From assembly GCA_963921195.1 (NCBI GenBank), contig CAWUER010000500.1, forward strand, positions 124,001 to 188,000: DNA of 64,000 bases, in the 5' to 3' direction. A model generated the notes under the pieces. It was not told the origin of the DNA. It worked only from the letters and a program-made list of their open reading frames with translations, and ran no database searches. The position numbers and the translations under genes were made by a program. Below, one piece after another: positions 33,656-44,234 of the stretch. The stretch comes from Pegoplata infirma (Eukaryota; Arthropoda; Insecta; Diptera; Anthomyiidae). How positions within the stretch are numbered: the first letter of the stretch is position 1; each line of letters starts with the position of its first letter.

Positions 33656-34722
33656 GTCCCGCTACAGAAAAACATGTGTCCCGTAAATTTCTGAATAGGT
33701 TGTTTGGATAGCCCTATATGTAACTAAGAAAATTGCGTTTTTGGTTTTTCAAATTTTCGAAAGCTGGGCTTAGGAGGCGTGGTCAAATATTGGAAAAATG
33801 CTAAATTTGTGGCGAGTTGCCTTGATTAAATATTTATCACATTAAAACGGAATGCACCACAATGTCAAAAATTTACGTTCTTATACAGTTTTGTATGGGC
33901 TATCGATTAAATTTTTTTTTTTTTGGAAAATTTTCAGAACCCGTTCTGAAATTTTCCATTTTTTAAAAAAGTCAATTTATCAAAAATCCGGCCACTTTTT
34001 TTTTATTTTTTATTTATTTTTTTAAAATTTTAGATGTTTGTCCATCCACACAAAAAAAAAATCAGAAACACGTTCATATTTTTTTTCGAGAAAATCGCAT
34101 TTGAACTTTAAATTTCATAACAATTTTGTTATTTGCTTGTATTTCTTTGTTTTAAAGTAGCGAATGAGTAATATTAATTACATAAATATTCGTCATACGC
34201 TCTGTTGACACAAGAAAATACAAGCAAATTACTAAATTGTTATGAAATTTAAAGTTCAAATGCGATTTTCTCGAAAAAAAAAGATGAACGTGTTTCTGAT
34301 TTTTTTGTGTGGATGGACAAACATCTAAACTTTTAAAAAAATAAATAAAAAAGAAAAAAAAGTGGCCGGACTTTTGATAAATTGACTTTTTTAAAAAATG
34401 GAAAATTTCAGAACGGGTTCTGAAAAATTTCCAAAAAAAAATTTTTAATCGATAGCCCATACAAAACTATATAAGACTGTAAATGTTTGAGATTGTGGTG
34501 CATTCCGTTTTAATGTGATAAATATTTAATCAAGGCAACTCGCCACAAATTTAACGATTTTTCCAATATTTGACCACGCCTCCTAAGCCCAGTTTTGGAA
34601 AAATTGAAAAACCAAAAACGCAATTTTCTAAGTTCCATATAGGGCTATCCACACCACCTATTCAGAAGTTTACGGTACACATTTTTTTTTCGCTGGACAT
34701 TTGGTGTGGAATGCCTCATATA
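33656..34722. mobile_element. Foldback element B, near-complete 1.07-kb palindrome
   Basis: The ends are AGGCATTCCACACCAAATGT and ACATTTGGTGTGGAATGCCT. The arms of about 480 bases are very similar over their whole length (AAAACGCAATTTTC, GACCACGCCTCCTAAGCCC, AAGGCAACTCGCCACAAAT, TGTCCATCCACAC) around a centre near 34145-34210. The termini share GGCATTCCA..CCAAAT with foldback A immediately to the left. A solo terminus lies at about 40683-40703. The minus-strand frame 34152-34460 is a by-product. Confidence 0.85.
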
Positions 34723-35275
34723 TATTATTGATCTAGGATCGATTCTAAGTCGTTCTATGAATGTCCGTCTGTATAAAACACGATTCAGTCCAAAATAAAA
34801 GAACTAGGCCCCTGAAAATTGCCAAGAATATGTCTAATGTTCATAGGCCGGTTAAGTTCGGAAATGGGCAAAATCGGACCAGGGGGAAAAAAGTTCCCCC
34901 TTAACAAACTAAAAAAAACTCTTGAAAAACGCCATTTTGCATTTTTTTTTTGCCATTTTTTTTAACAAATGAAACATTTTTGTCTCAGAAGGAGTTTAAA
35001 CTCCTGCACTTAGACCCAGGGTGTAAGAAAATTTAGTTTTTTTCTTCCCTCCCCCTTTTGTGGGCGTGGATTTAATAAAATGAGAATATGGTATTAATAA
35101 ATTGCAAAACGCATAATAAAGAAATTAGTTTAGATTTATAGCGATGGGGATGGTATCCCCCACAACCCCACCCGACCCCCCTCCAAAAAAACGACCCTGG
35201 ATTTTTTTATAAGTTTTAACATGTTGGAGGGTATCAAAGATTCGGCATAGCCGAATTTAACATTCTCACTTGTTT

Positions 35276-35600
35276 TTTTTTTTTTCATTAATTTCTTTAT
35301 CAATTTTTTTTTTTTTCATCAATTTTTTTTATCTTTTTTTTTCCATCAATTTTTTATTATCAATTTTTTTCTCACCAAAAAATTGTATTTTTTCATATTT
35401 CTTTTCATAAACTTTTTACATCAAAAAATGTTTTTTTTTTTTTTTTCATTAAAAACATTCATCAAAATTTTTTTTCACCAAAAATTTTGGGTTCATTAAA
35501 TTTTTTGTAATATAATTTTGTTTTTCGTGAAAAAAAAAATCGTTTTTTTTTACCAAAACTACTTTTTCACCAAGTCTAAGCTTTTCGCATAAAAATTTTC
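35276..35600. repeat. T-rich (TTTTTTTTCATCAA)n array, right half
   Basis: CATCAATTTTTTTT-type units continue the array of 28016-28263. They grade into more varied TTTTTCACCA text before the CCCAG element. Confidence 0.8.
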
Positions 35601-35647
35601 CATTTTTTTATCAAATGTACATAAAACCAGTGAGAGTGGTATATCCT

Positions 35648-36720
35648 CCCAGCAAAATTTTCTGTTCCAAATAATCGGTTCCAGAACGCATCAAATTACC
35701 CTGCAACTGGTTCTACTTAACATTTCAGAATCAATGATTATACCCTACACCACACTGTGGTACAGGGTATAATGAGTTTGTGCTGATGTTTGTAACTACC
35801 CGAAATATTGGTCCTAGACCCACCTTTAAGTATACCGATCGACTCAGAATCACTTTTTGAGTCGATTTAGCGATGTCCGTCCGTCCGTCCGTCTGTCCGT
35901 CTGTCTGTCTGTCCATGTAAACGGTTTAAACACGATACAGGTCGCAATTTTTAATCAATTGACTTGAAATTTGAAACTTAAGCCTCTCTTGGCCCAAGGA
36001 CGAAGCCTATTGAAATTGGAAAAAATTGGTCCATATTTAGACCTAGCCCCCATACAAAGGTCCTCTTTAGTTTTGGCTCAAATGACTCTAATAACCGTAT
36101 TGTAGAAGGTATCGCTTTGAAATTTGGATGGTAAACATGTTTTGTCTTCACATATCATCATTCCGAATTTCAAAGAAATCGGACCAGTTCTTCTTGTAGC
36201 CCCCATACAAACCACCTTCCCGATTTTCACATAAATGTCTCAAATTTCATGAAAATAGAAAATATTTAATTAAAATTTTGTTTGTGTATGTTAAACGCGT
36301 ACTTAAATAACCTTATCAAACCTGATAATCATCGGACCAGTTTTGGACTCAGGCCCCTTGTGAAAATTTCGCCCGATATTCAGTTAAAGCGGTTTATTGT
36401 CAACAAATAGAAGCCTATTTCACTCAAATTTGATTTGTGAGTGTTTTCTTCACTTATTAAAGGTTTTACAACATATAGATCTAATCGATCCATGGGACCC
36501 ATTTTCCGGGAAACCTTGGTGTAGGGTATTATATGGTCGGTCTTGACCGACTATAATTTTCTTACTTGTTTTTGTTTGAAATTGTCCCGAAAGCAATCGT
36601 TTTTTTAAGCATGTAGTTTTTTTGAAAAATAATTTTACATAGAAAATGTTGTTGTGATTACCGTAGAATATATTCAAGAATCTATTGAACCAGGAATTTG
36701 TTCCAAAAAATTTTCCTGGG
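35648..36720. mobile_element. TIR element with CCCAGCAAAATTTT termini, split by DINE-like copy g
   Basis: CCCAGCAAAATTTTCTGTTCC and the inverse end TTCCAAAAAATTTTCCTGGG bound it. The outer 85 and 155 bases match the copy at 13066-14245. That copy reads GAATCAATGATTTTTGTTTTA without interruption at the point where this one contains copy g. Confidence 0.78.
35736..36567. mobile_element. DINE-1-like repeat, copy g (uninterrupted)
   Basis: It starts TATACCCTACACCACACTGT (a short stem with GGTACAGGGTATAA) and ends with a GGTCGGTCTTGACCGACT hairpin and CTTACTTG. Internal marks are GATGTCCGTCCGTCC, GGACGAAGCCTATTG and TTCGCCCGATATTCAG. The empty site inside the related element at about 13160-13170 places the insertion within a run of five T with no duplicated bases beyond T. 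That agrees with the T^T preference reported for Helentron/DINE-1 elements. Confidence 0.85.
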
Positions 36721-36726
36721 CTTTGG

Positions 36727-37035
36727 TGCCAAATCTTTTATACTCTCCAAAATGTAACAACACTTTTTTGCACTTAAGAAATGTATAGCTCTTTTTTAAT
36801 GGGCTCCTCGACTGATATTTCAATTCGTTTTGCATGGAATAGCAAAGTTATATAACATTATTTTTTCTAAAAAAAACTTTGCTTTGGCAAGTACACCCAA
36901 ATATTCCGCAAAACATTATCATGATTTAATGTTTTGGACAAGAGTACAAAATTCGCAGGCATTTTTTTTTTTTTATTTTTCACATATTTGGTGTAAAAGA
37001 TTCGTCACCGCTAAATTTAACACTCTCACTTGTGT
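36727..37035. mobile_element. Decayed DINE-1-like remnant, copy h
   Basis: TGGGCTCCTCGACTGATATTTCAATTCG resembles the GGGTCCTAGACTGATATTTTG block of copy d in fragments of under 20 matching bases. GATTCG…CGCTAAATTTAACACTCTCACTTG is a degraded terminus. It is shorter and more diverged than the others. Confidence 0.5.
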
Positions 37036-37909
37036 TTCTTTGCCAGTGTTTGCCTTATGGCAGCGTTCTACGAGCCGGTCTGGCATATTAAAAAATTAAT
37101 AAATAGAGTAACATTAAATGTTAACAAAAATTTTTAAAAATTGCGACTTAAGTAGAAATATTTCTCCAAAAACTTCCACAAACAAAAAATGTGAAATTAA
37201 ATTTTACTATAGCAATACAAAAATAATAAAATTACATTTTCATTTGTACCTAATGAGTTTATCCTTTTTAAAGAAGGCAAATATCACAAACAAATGTCAA
37301 TAATGTCCTTTTTTCCATTTCACTTATATATAATGAAATAATTTTTTTTAAAAGCGTCATAATAATAAGTAAGTATTTACTAATAGTTTTTATTTTTTTT
37401 TTGTATTTTCTGTATTTTTATTTCATTTTCATGGATTTTCACTGGATACACTTTGTATTTTGTGTAAATTCGTTAACAACAGCGTCAATTACATTGTTGT
37501 TTACTGAGACAATAAGAAAATTGTAGATAAAATAAGAATTAACGAAGCATTTGTGCCATATAATTTAGTAACGGTCGTTGAACAAACAGACAACAACATC
37601 AAAAAACAAAAAAAAAAAAAAAAGTGGAAAGCTCTAGAAGGAAAACGTTTAAAAGCGTTAAAAGGGCAATGAATTCAACCAACACAAACAAAGAATTGTA
37701 AATTAGGGTGGAGCGTTATTGTTTATTTATTTTTTTTTAGCTAAATTAATTTTGAGTTTGAATTTGGATGGTGTCCAGTAGGGGGCACCACTAGTGGAGC
37801 CTAAAGTAGAACCTCGTTGGCATACAAAATCTTTTAATGCTTTACAATTTTTTGCTTATTGCCCTGTGCAACAGTATATTATATCTTGGATGGGTCAAAA
37901 AAATTTAAG
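37036..37909. other. Unassigned AT-rich sequence
   Basis: A short open frame at 37118-37303 is A-rich and has no recognisable motif. GGGGGCACCACTAGTGGAGCC near 37780 is the only GC-richer patch. No repeat boundary is clear. Confidence 0.35.
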
Positions 37910-38250
37910 CCCAATAAGCACATTTAAAATTCAAGTGCAAATCATGTATAAATCAAGCCCTAAATTCCAGCCCCTGCTTGATTTATACTTGAATTACACT
38001 TGAATTCAATAGCATACTCCAGTAAAACGGACACTGGAATTCAAGCCCTGTTTTTACAGCCTTTTCCCTGGTTTTCAAGCGTAAAAACAGCGCTTGAATT
38101 CAAGTATCCGTTTTGCTGGAGAATGCTATTGAATTCAAGTGTAATTCAAGTATAATTCAAGCATAGACTGGAAATAAGGGCTTGATTTACACTTGATTTA
38201 TACTTGATTTATACTTGATTTGCACTTGAATTTTAAATGTGCTTATTGGG
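37910..38250. mobile_element. 341-bp perfectly palindromic MITE
   Basis: CCCAATAAGCACATTTAAAA is exactly inverted at the right end, and pairing continues almost to the centre near 38080 (CTTGAATTCAA, GTAAAAACAG and complements). The interior includes tandem GATTTATACTT units. It would fold as one long hairpin. No clear target duplication was found. Confidence 0.82.
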
Positions 38251-38744
38251 AGTATACCAATAGTACACCAAACCAACAAAGTGTTTAGAAAACTTAGCTC
38301 AAGTTCTTTTTTTTTTTTTTGCCCACTGAAGTTTTCAAAAATTTTTCAAAAACGTTTTGAATAAGTTAAAAATAAATAAATCTAATTCTGAAGTAAATAA
38401 TGTTAAAAGAAGTATTCAGTAAAATTAGAGGGCGTTTTTTGTTTTTTTAATATATTAACTCTTTATCTCCCTTTTTTAGTGGTAATTTTGGTCCTTTTTT
38501 CAAATATCCTCGTAAAACACCACTAAAACGGTAAAAATTTTCTACAAATTTTTTGCATCAAATTTCTCTATGGGTCATCAAAGGCCCAAAGTCCGTGAGA
38601 AAAGAGGAAAGTGCTTAAGAAAGTAAATTGTAAATTATCACATACAGTTAAATTGTTTTTCACAAAACTCGTGTGAAAGTAGTGGAAAAATTGTTATAAA
38701 TCTGCTGCTGAGCTAGACCGACCCACAATATTTTTTTAGTCCAA

Positions 38745-38872
38745 ACATTTTCTCTTAACACACCTACCCTCTGTCTTTAACTATTAGGGCGGTCCCCATA
38801 CAATTTTTTTAATTTTTTGTAAATTTGTTTATTTAATCAGCTTCTACCGGTCCAATGCACTATAGGAAATTT
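38745..38872. mobile_element. Fragment of the 21.1-kb foldback family
   Basis: ACACACCTACCCTCTGTC, GGGCGGTCCCCATACAA and ATCAGCTTCTACCGGTCC match the 4.2-kb and 21-22-kb copies in reverse. It is truncated on both sides. Confidence 0.6.
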
Positions 38873-39130
38873 TACCCATTTTTTTGGCCAAAAGTCAAAA
38901 TTAAAATTTTTGCAAACATTATTTTTTTTTACATTAATATAAAAAAAACTTAACAAAGTAAACAATTCTTTCTCAATTTTTCGACAGAATTGATATACTG
39001 TCACTTTATCAGTAGTTTTTCTTGCAATTTCTTAATAAATTATAAAATAACGATTGAGTGCAGTGAATTTTGTGATAGCTTCTAACAAAAGTTTTTATAT
39101 TAAGAATTTATAGTTTTTAAAAACTAAAAA

Positions 39131-39149
39131 ATGGAAAATAATGTCGAAG
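39131..39149 (+). other. Short ATG stretch joined to a consensus splice donor (possible 5' exon)
   Basis: ATGGAAAATAATGTCGAAG is followed by GTGAGTAC, a full-consensus 5' splice site. A polypyrimidine-AG acceptor lies at about 39394-39405. Joining these gives MENNVEGDY and then a stop, so this simple model is not a working gene. It may be the relic of the first exon of the remnant at 39.5-39.85 kb. Confidence 0.3.
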
Positions 39150-39475
39150 GTGAGTACTTTAATGATAAATAGTGAAATGTTGGTGAACTCATCTATTAGA
39201 TCGATTTAATTAGAAAAATTGAAGTGACCTTAAGATGAACTTATTGAAGTATGAATTGGAATTTTATTTTGACTTTAAAAAAAATGATAGCATATGTTAG
39301 CTAAAAAACCATAAAAGTTCTCTAGGACAATCAATTACCTTCCGAATTTAATAAATTTCAAGGTCGGATATGTGCAAACTTTTTTTAAAAACGCTTTTTT
39401 CCAGGTGACTACTGAGTGCCAAATTCAGAGTAATTTAATACATGGCGAGAGAAATAAAACAAAGGTGGATAAGGA

Positions 39476-39853
39476 GCCGCTATTTCTGGCCATTTCTTTT
39501 CATACATTGATGAAAGTCATCGTTTCAAAAACTTTAAAAAATATATAAAGGAGCAATTAAGAATATTTTATTCAAATATAAATATGAAAAGGCTTAAAAA
39601 AGTTGTGGGAGTGGAAGTTGTTGAAAAACAGCATGCTGTTTGGCTTAAAGGCAATACTTGGATAAGAAATTGTAAAACGCAGCCTGCCCCCACTAAATCG
39701 AAACCTGGGCGACAATTAACTTTTTTGTCAAAATCTGCGAGAACAAAAAGACGAATTACAGCAGAAATCTCTAAAGATCTAAATAGGGAAGTTGAGCCCC
39801 TAGCTCTTGCTTCATTTGCAGCTGCTCGTAGTGGCAGTTTGAAATGTAATTAA
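39476..39853 (+). pseudogene. Coding remnant, N-terminal region of an orphan insect protein family
   Basis: An open frame runs from about 39476 to the TAA at 39851-39853, with the first ATG at 39584. Its composition differs from the surroundings and reads as protein (…KRLKKVVGVEVVEKQHAVW…, KPGRQLTFLSKSARTKRRI, EVEPLALASFAAARSGSL). From memory, a 'GRP.K.F..S.RTKRR…LA.A….RSG' segment is the N-terminal part of uncharacterised insect proteins whose C-terminal part resembles the fragment at 3.6-4.06 kb. It has no initiator context or downstream partner here. I cannot verify the family. Confidence 0.45.
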
Positions 39854-40079
39854 CGACTTGGAACTCAAGAATCTAATTTTTTAATAAAATCCTTATTAAG
39901 AAGTAGCTTTAACACTTCTTAAAATTGTTAAAATAAATTTCTACTGTAATCTTCGAAAGTTAGTGTACACCCAAAAAAATAGTAAAAAACAGTTTAGAAA
40001 ACCAGATAGTCTATAAAAGATCTAAAAAATCTTAGATGCAAAAACTTATAACCCCGGAAACCCTGTTTTGAACTAATTG

Positions 40080-40655
40080 ATAGTAAATTTTTTAGGTAAA
40101 TTTACTAAAGCTTTTTTTTGAGTGTATAAAAACCTTTATGTGTCACTCCCTCCCTCTTAAGGGTCTTCCAAAAGTCAAATCCAAAAAATCATTCAAATTG
40201 GTCCAGCCGTTTGGCTGTAAATAATTTTGGCCAAAAAAGGGGTCAAATTTCCTATAGTTCAATGGTTCAAAAGTTATTAGCAAAACCGTGAATTTCAGAT
40301 TAGTTTCTCCTTAAATTCACGTGTTAAAAACCCGTTAAATATGTTTTAAAAACATTGGTAAGCCACAAAAATATTTTACAACGAATTTTTGTCATTCAAA
40401 ACTATACTAAAACAAAAAAATACACTCGAAAAAAATTTATTAAAAAAAAATTTTCACTCAAAAAAAAATTTAGTAAATTATTTTTTATTTTTTTTTTTTC
40501 AAAAATTAATTTAAAAAAAAATTTTTATACAAAATAAAATATTTCTGATCAAAAAAAAAATTTTTTTCACGTTAGAGAATTTACAATCACTTAAAAAGGG
40601 CATTGTTTAGGGTATTCATAGATTCGGCCAAGTCGAATTTAACTTTTCTACTTGT
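40080..40655. mobile_element. DINE-1-like repeat, truncated copy i
   Basis: In reverse it follows copy a: GAACCATTGAAC, AAACCGTGAATTTCAG, TTAAATTCACGTGTT, then A/T runs, then GGGTATTCATAGATTCGGCC and CTTTTCTACTTGT at the right end. The GTCC-rich half is absent. Confidence 0.65.
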
Positions 40656-41997
40656 TATTATTGTTTTTCTGTAGTGAAACAGTTGGTGTGAAATGCCTCA
40701 TATTTTTGTATGATGTCCAAAACCATTCTTTTTATGTGAAACATAGGTAGTGCTAAACTTTTCTATCTTGTGATTGATTCGGATAACCACAAATTGTCCC
40801 TTTAATAAAAAAAACTGTTGTCTGTTGGCATAGTTACTTCAAAAACAACTAAATGTTATCCTTTGAAACGTTCTATTTAAATTTAATTAAATAAAATATG
40901 TATGTATTTAAAATATTTTCGACAATTTCTTTTATTTTTTTTTTAATTGCACACATGAAAAGATTTGTAAACACAAGTACAAAATACATTTTTTTTTAAT
41001 TTAATTAAAACTTTACACAAGTAAATTTACAATTTTATTAAAGTTTAACAAAAAAAATGTAAAATTAAAAGAGAATGTAATGATATTTTAAGCATTTGCA
41101 TGTCTATTTTGATAGAAGTATATAAATGACAAACAAACAAACACACATACACAAATTTCTATATTTCTATAACAACACATACACAAGTATCTAAGTTTGA
41201 GTGTAAATGTAAACTCTATTATCATATGGATGTGTGTTAAAAAAAAAATTGTCTGTTTGTAAATATTTAAAACATATTCGTATATAAACATATTTTTATC
41301 TTGTAAGTATGTGTGCGTGTGTGTTGGTTTATATGTTTTTTTTTTTGTTCATTGTTTTGTTGTTATAATTTCACTTAGCCTTGAGCTTTTTTCATTTGAC
41401 AAAGTAATTAAAACGCTTTTGCTACCTAAAAGTAAAAGATAAAATAAAATGAACACAGACAAACTCACACACACAGTGTATACACAAAAGATAAATGAAC
41501 TTTTTTTATATATATATATTTTAATCAGTTTCTTCTTCATTTTTTATATTTTAATTTTTATATATTTACACACTTTAACACACACATACCTAAAACCCAT
41601 ACATAGATATAAAATAAAACAAACACAAAAAAAGTAATTAAAACTAAAAAACAAACCCGAAAAGCGCTTTAGTTATTACTTGTGTAGCATAGAAGCAGCA
41701 GTAGCTGTAAGTATATATCGTAGGGGTATAACCAAATTTCGGTCCTATCCCTACGTAATGGCCAGTGATGTACTGATACCACTTTACTTGTGACACTTCG
41801 AAACAAAAACCTTCCCCATAAACCTCATTTTCTAAAACCCTATCTAAAAAAAAATTTTTTTCATATATATTATTAAAATTTATTATAATTTAGTTATTTC
41901 GCTATTAAACGGTAAAAAATAAACTATAAGCGGCAAAAAAAATATTTAAAATCAGTAAAAAATTTCGGTCTACAAAAAAAAATCAACAAAATAAGCA
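40656..41997. other. AT-rich flank of the second LINE copy
   Basis: A solo foldback-B-type terminus (TTGGTGTGAAATGCCTCATAT) lies near 40683. From 41080 to 41640 the sequence is rich in ACACA/TGTGT steps with short open frames on both strands that look incidental. A CGTAGGG…CCCTACG inverted pair is at about 41720-41755. Confidence 0.4.
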
Positions 41998-43707
41998 TTC
42001 TTTCGCCGCTTCTTTGGAACCTGGCACTGAATTCAATGCTACTATCTCTAGAAGCACGTGGTGGTCATGTTGTCGCATATGCTGACGATGTCGCGATAGC
42101 GGTAAAGGGGAAGCATCTGCCAACATTGCGGGACATTCTTCAGGGTTCTCTGAAAGATCTGTCTAAATGGGCAAGAGACTGTGGTCTAGGAGTTAATCCT
42201 AGTAAAACAGAGCTTGTTTTGTTTACAAGGAAAGATAAGATTCCTGCTTTTGATCCTATTTCTCTGGACGGTACTGAAAGGAAGCTGAATTCCAGGCGTA
42301 ATATTGAGGAACGGGTGAGAAAAGCAACGATTGCTTTGTATTCCTGTAAAAGGGCCATTGGATGGGGTTTTAGCCCTCAAGTCGTTCATTGGATCTATAC
42401 AGCAGTGGTGCGTCCAATTTTGCTGTATGGAATCATTGTCTGGTGGCCTGCTTTAGAAACAAAAGCGAACTTTGTCTTTATCACGAAGGTACAGAGAATG
42501 GCGTCAATGTGCATCACTGGTGCTCTTCGTACTACACCTACGGCTGCATTAGAAATCCTCCTTCACCTGATACCCTTGGATATATTGGGTAGGCAGTATG
42601 CGGCTGCGTCGGCAATTCGACTTAATAGCATGCTGCAATGGAGGAGCAGTGATTGTGGCCATAGCGCGATCTTGAAAAAGATAACAATACTACAAAATGT
42701 GGATTGTGCTCCCTCTTTGAGCCTCTTTGAGCGCCACTTTACCACTATGATACCATCCAGGGAGTCTTGGATGGGGGATACTCCGGGTAGTGGAGCTACC
42801 ATAAATTTTTACACAGATGGATCGAGGCTGCACGAACAAGTGGGCTTTGGAGTCTATTCGGAAGAGCTTGGGTTGAGCCTGGCTCGTAGATTGCCAGATC
42901 ATTGCAGTGTTTACCAGCAGAGATGCTGGCAATAAAAGAAGTTGCTGACTGGTTGAGCTGCAATGTCTTGTCTACAACCGCAGTCAACATCTATACTGAC
43001 AGTCAAGCCGCGGTCAAGTCCCTGGATTCAATGTTTCTAAAAACAAGATCTGCCCTTAACTGCCGCACGTCTTTAAATGAGATGGCCAAGCAGTTTAACA
43101 TACGACTCATATGGGTCCCAGGGCACAGAGACATTCCAGGGAATTGCAAAGCCGATAAGCTTGCGAGACTAGGAACTACCTTACAGGTTCCAACAGAATT
43201 GGAATGTGTTGGTATGCGACGGAGACTAATCAAAGATGGGCAAATGGATGGACGTGTGAGACAACACGACTGATTTGGTCTTCTCTTAATCAGGGGCGCA
43301 CAAGTGAGCTGATATCGCTTCCAAGAGGAGAGATTTCAACGGTGGTTTTTATAATTACCGGACACTGTCTTATAGGGAAGCACGCAGAGCGGTTAAATGT
43401 GCCGTCGAATGACTTTTGCCGAAGTTGCATGGATGAAGAGGAGTTGGAAACTATCGAACACTTTATTTGCCATTGCCCGGCACTTTCTGGTCAAAAACTT
43501 GCTTCACTGGGATCTAGGGAGCTGTACGATCTTTCTGATTTGTTGGATGTCAAAATTCAACATCTAAGGAGTTTTATAAGAAGCTCAAAATGGTTTAACG
43601 ACAGGGACTAGCAGGGAAACCTATTACGGTCCCGTGGTATCACAATGGACCTCAGAGTCTACGTGTGTTGACGTAAAACGTCAGCAGCCACTTACAACCT
43701 AACCTAA
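41998..43707 (+). pseudogene. Second LINE copy: 5'-truncated, frameshifted ORF2
   Basis: Homology to the first copy begins inside the reverse transcriptase (just after GTPQGG) and runs to the tail, over 95% identical by eye. It keeps YADD, RNase H and the C-terminal Cys/His cluster in separate frames. Relative to the first copy it has an in-frame 45-base deletion (removing ITFSDGAKYLGVFLD near 42281), an in-frame 6-base loss near 42362, a 1-base loss near 42917 that shifts RNase H, and a 40-base loss near 43217 that shifts again. TAAGCA lies at both ends (41992-41997, 43705-43710), a candidate target duplication partly shared with the tail. It is dead. Confidence 0.93.
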
Positions 43708-44052
43708 GCATATTTTGCCCTACTGTGCGTCCATTTTTCTTATTTTTTTTTTTTTTTGATATTTGGTAGGAGAATGACATTTTTAACAAGAAAAAATATT
43801 AAAACCGAAGAAAATTTTGTGTTTTTGTATTAATATCGATGCTTAAATTTATTTTTTCAAAGAGGTTTATACGGCAACTTTTTTTAAGTCAGCGAAAAGG
43901 GGAGACCACAATTCTTCATAGTCTGTCATGCTCTAATATACTGCCTGTATAGGGCCGATTTGATATTAAAAAAAAAATTTAAAGTTATATCCCTAATATT
44001 TAGCCGCAATTATTTTTTTAAGCACTATGGGACTTTGATTTTCAAAATATAA
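43708..44052. other. Unassigned AT-rich sequence
   Basis: Neither coding nor repeat structure is recognisable between the LINE tail and the start of the tandem duplication. Confidence 0.4.
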
Positions 44053-44234
44053 TTTTTACAAAACTTAAGAACAATTTCGTAATTTTTTCCCCCTCAAAAA
44101 TTAAAAATGCCGATATCTCAAAAACTAATCAAGATTGAGCAAAACGGAGAAAAATTTTAAAATCTATATATATAAAAGAGTAACGTGACTGACTGACTGA
44201 CTGACTGACTGACTTATTGACTGATTCATCATCG

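Larger units (their letters stand above)
28264..35273. mobile_element. DINE-1-like repeat copy e, split by a 6.4-kb nest
   Basis: The left piece (28264-28360) has TATACCCTCCAACC, ACTCACTTTGTCATTCCG and CCCTATAAAGTATAT. The right piece (34726-35273) has GATTCTAAGTCGTTC, ATGTCCGTCTGT, CCGGTTAAGTTCGG, GACCAGGGGGAAAA, GATTCGGCATAGCCGAAT and CATTCTCACTTG. Joined, they follow uninterrupted copy d in inverse. Both outer ends abut T runs of the surrounding array. Confidence 0.82.

Noticed and set aside
41449..41637. Signal-peptide-like small protein
   Set aside because: A/T-rich text with CACA runs gives hydrophobic frames on both strands; no coding evidence.
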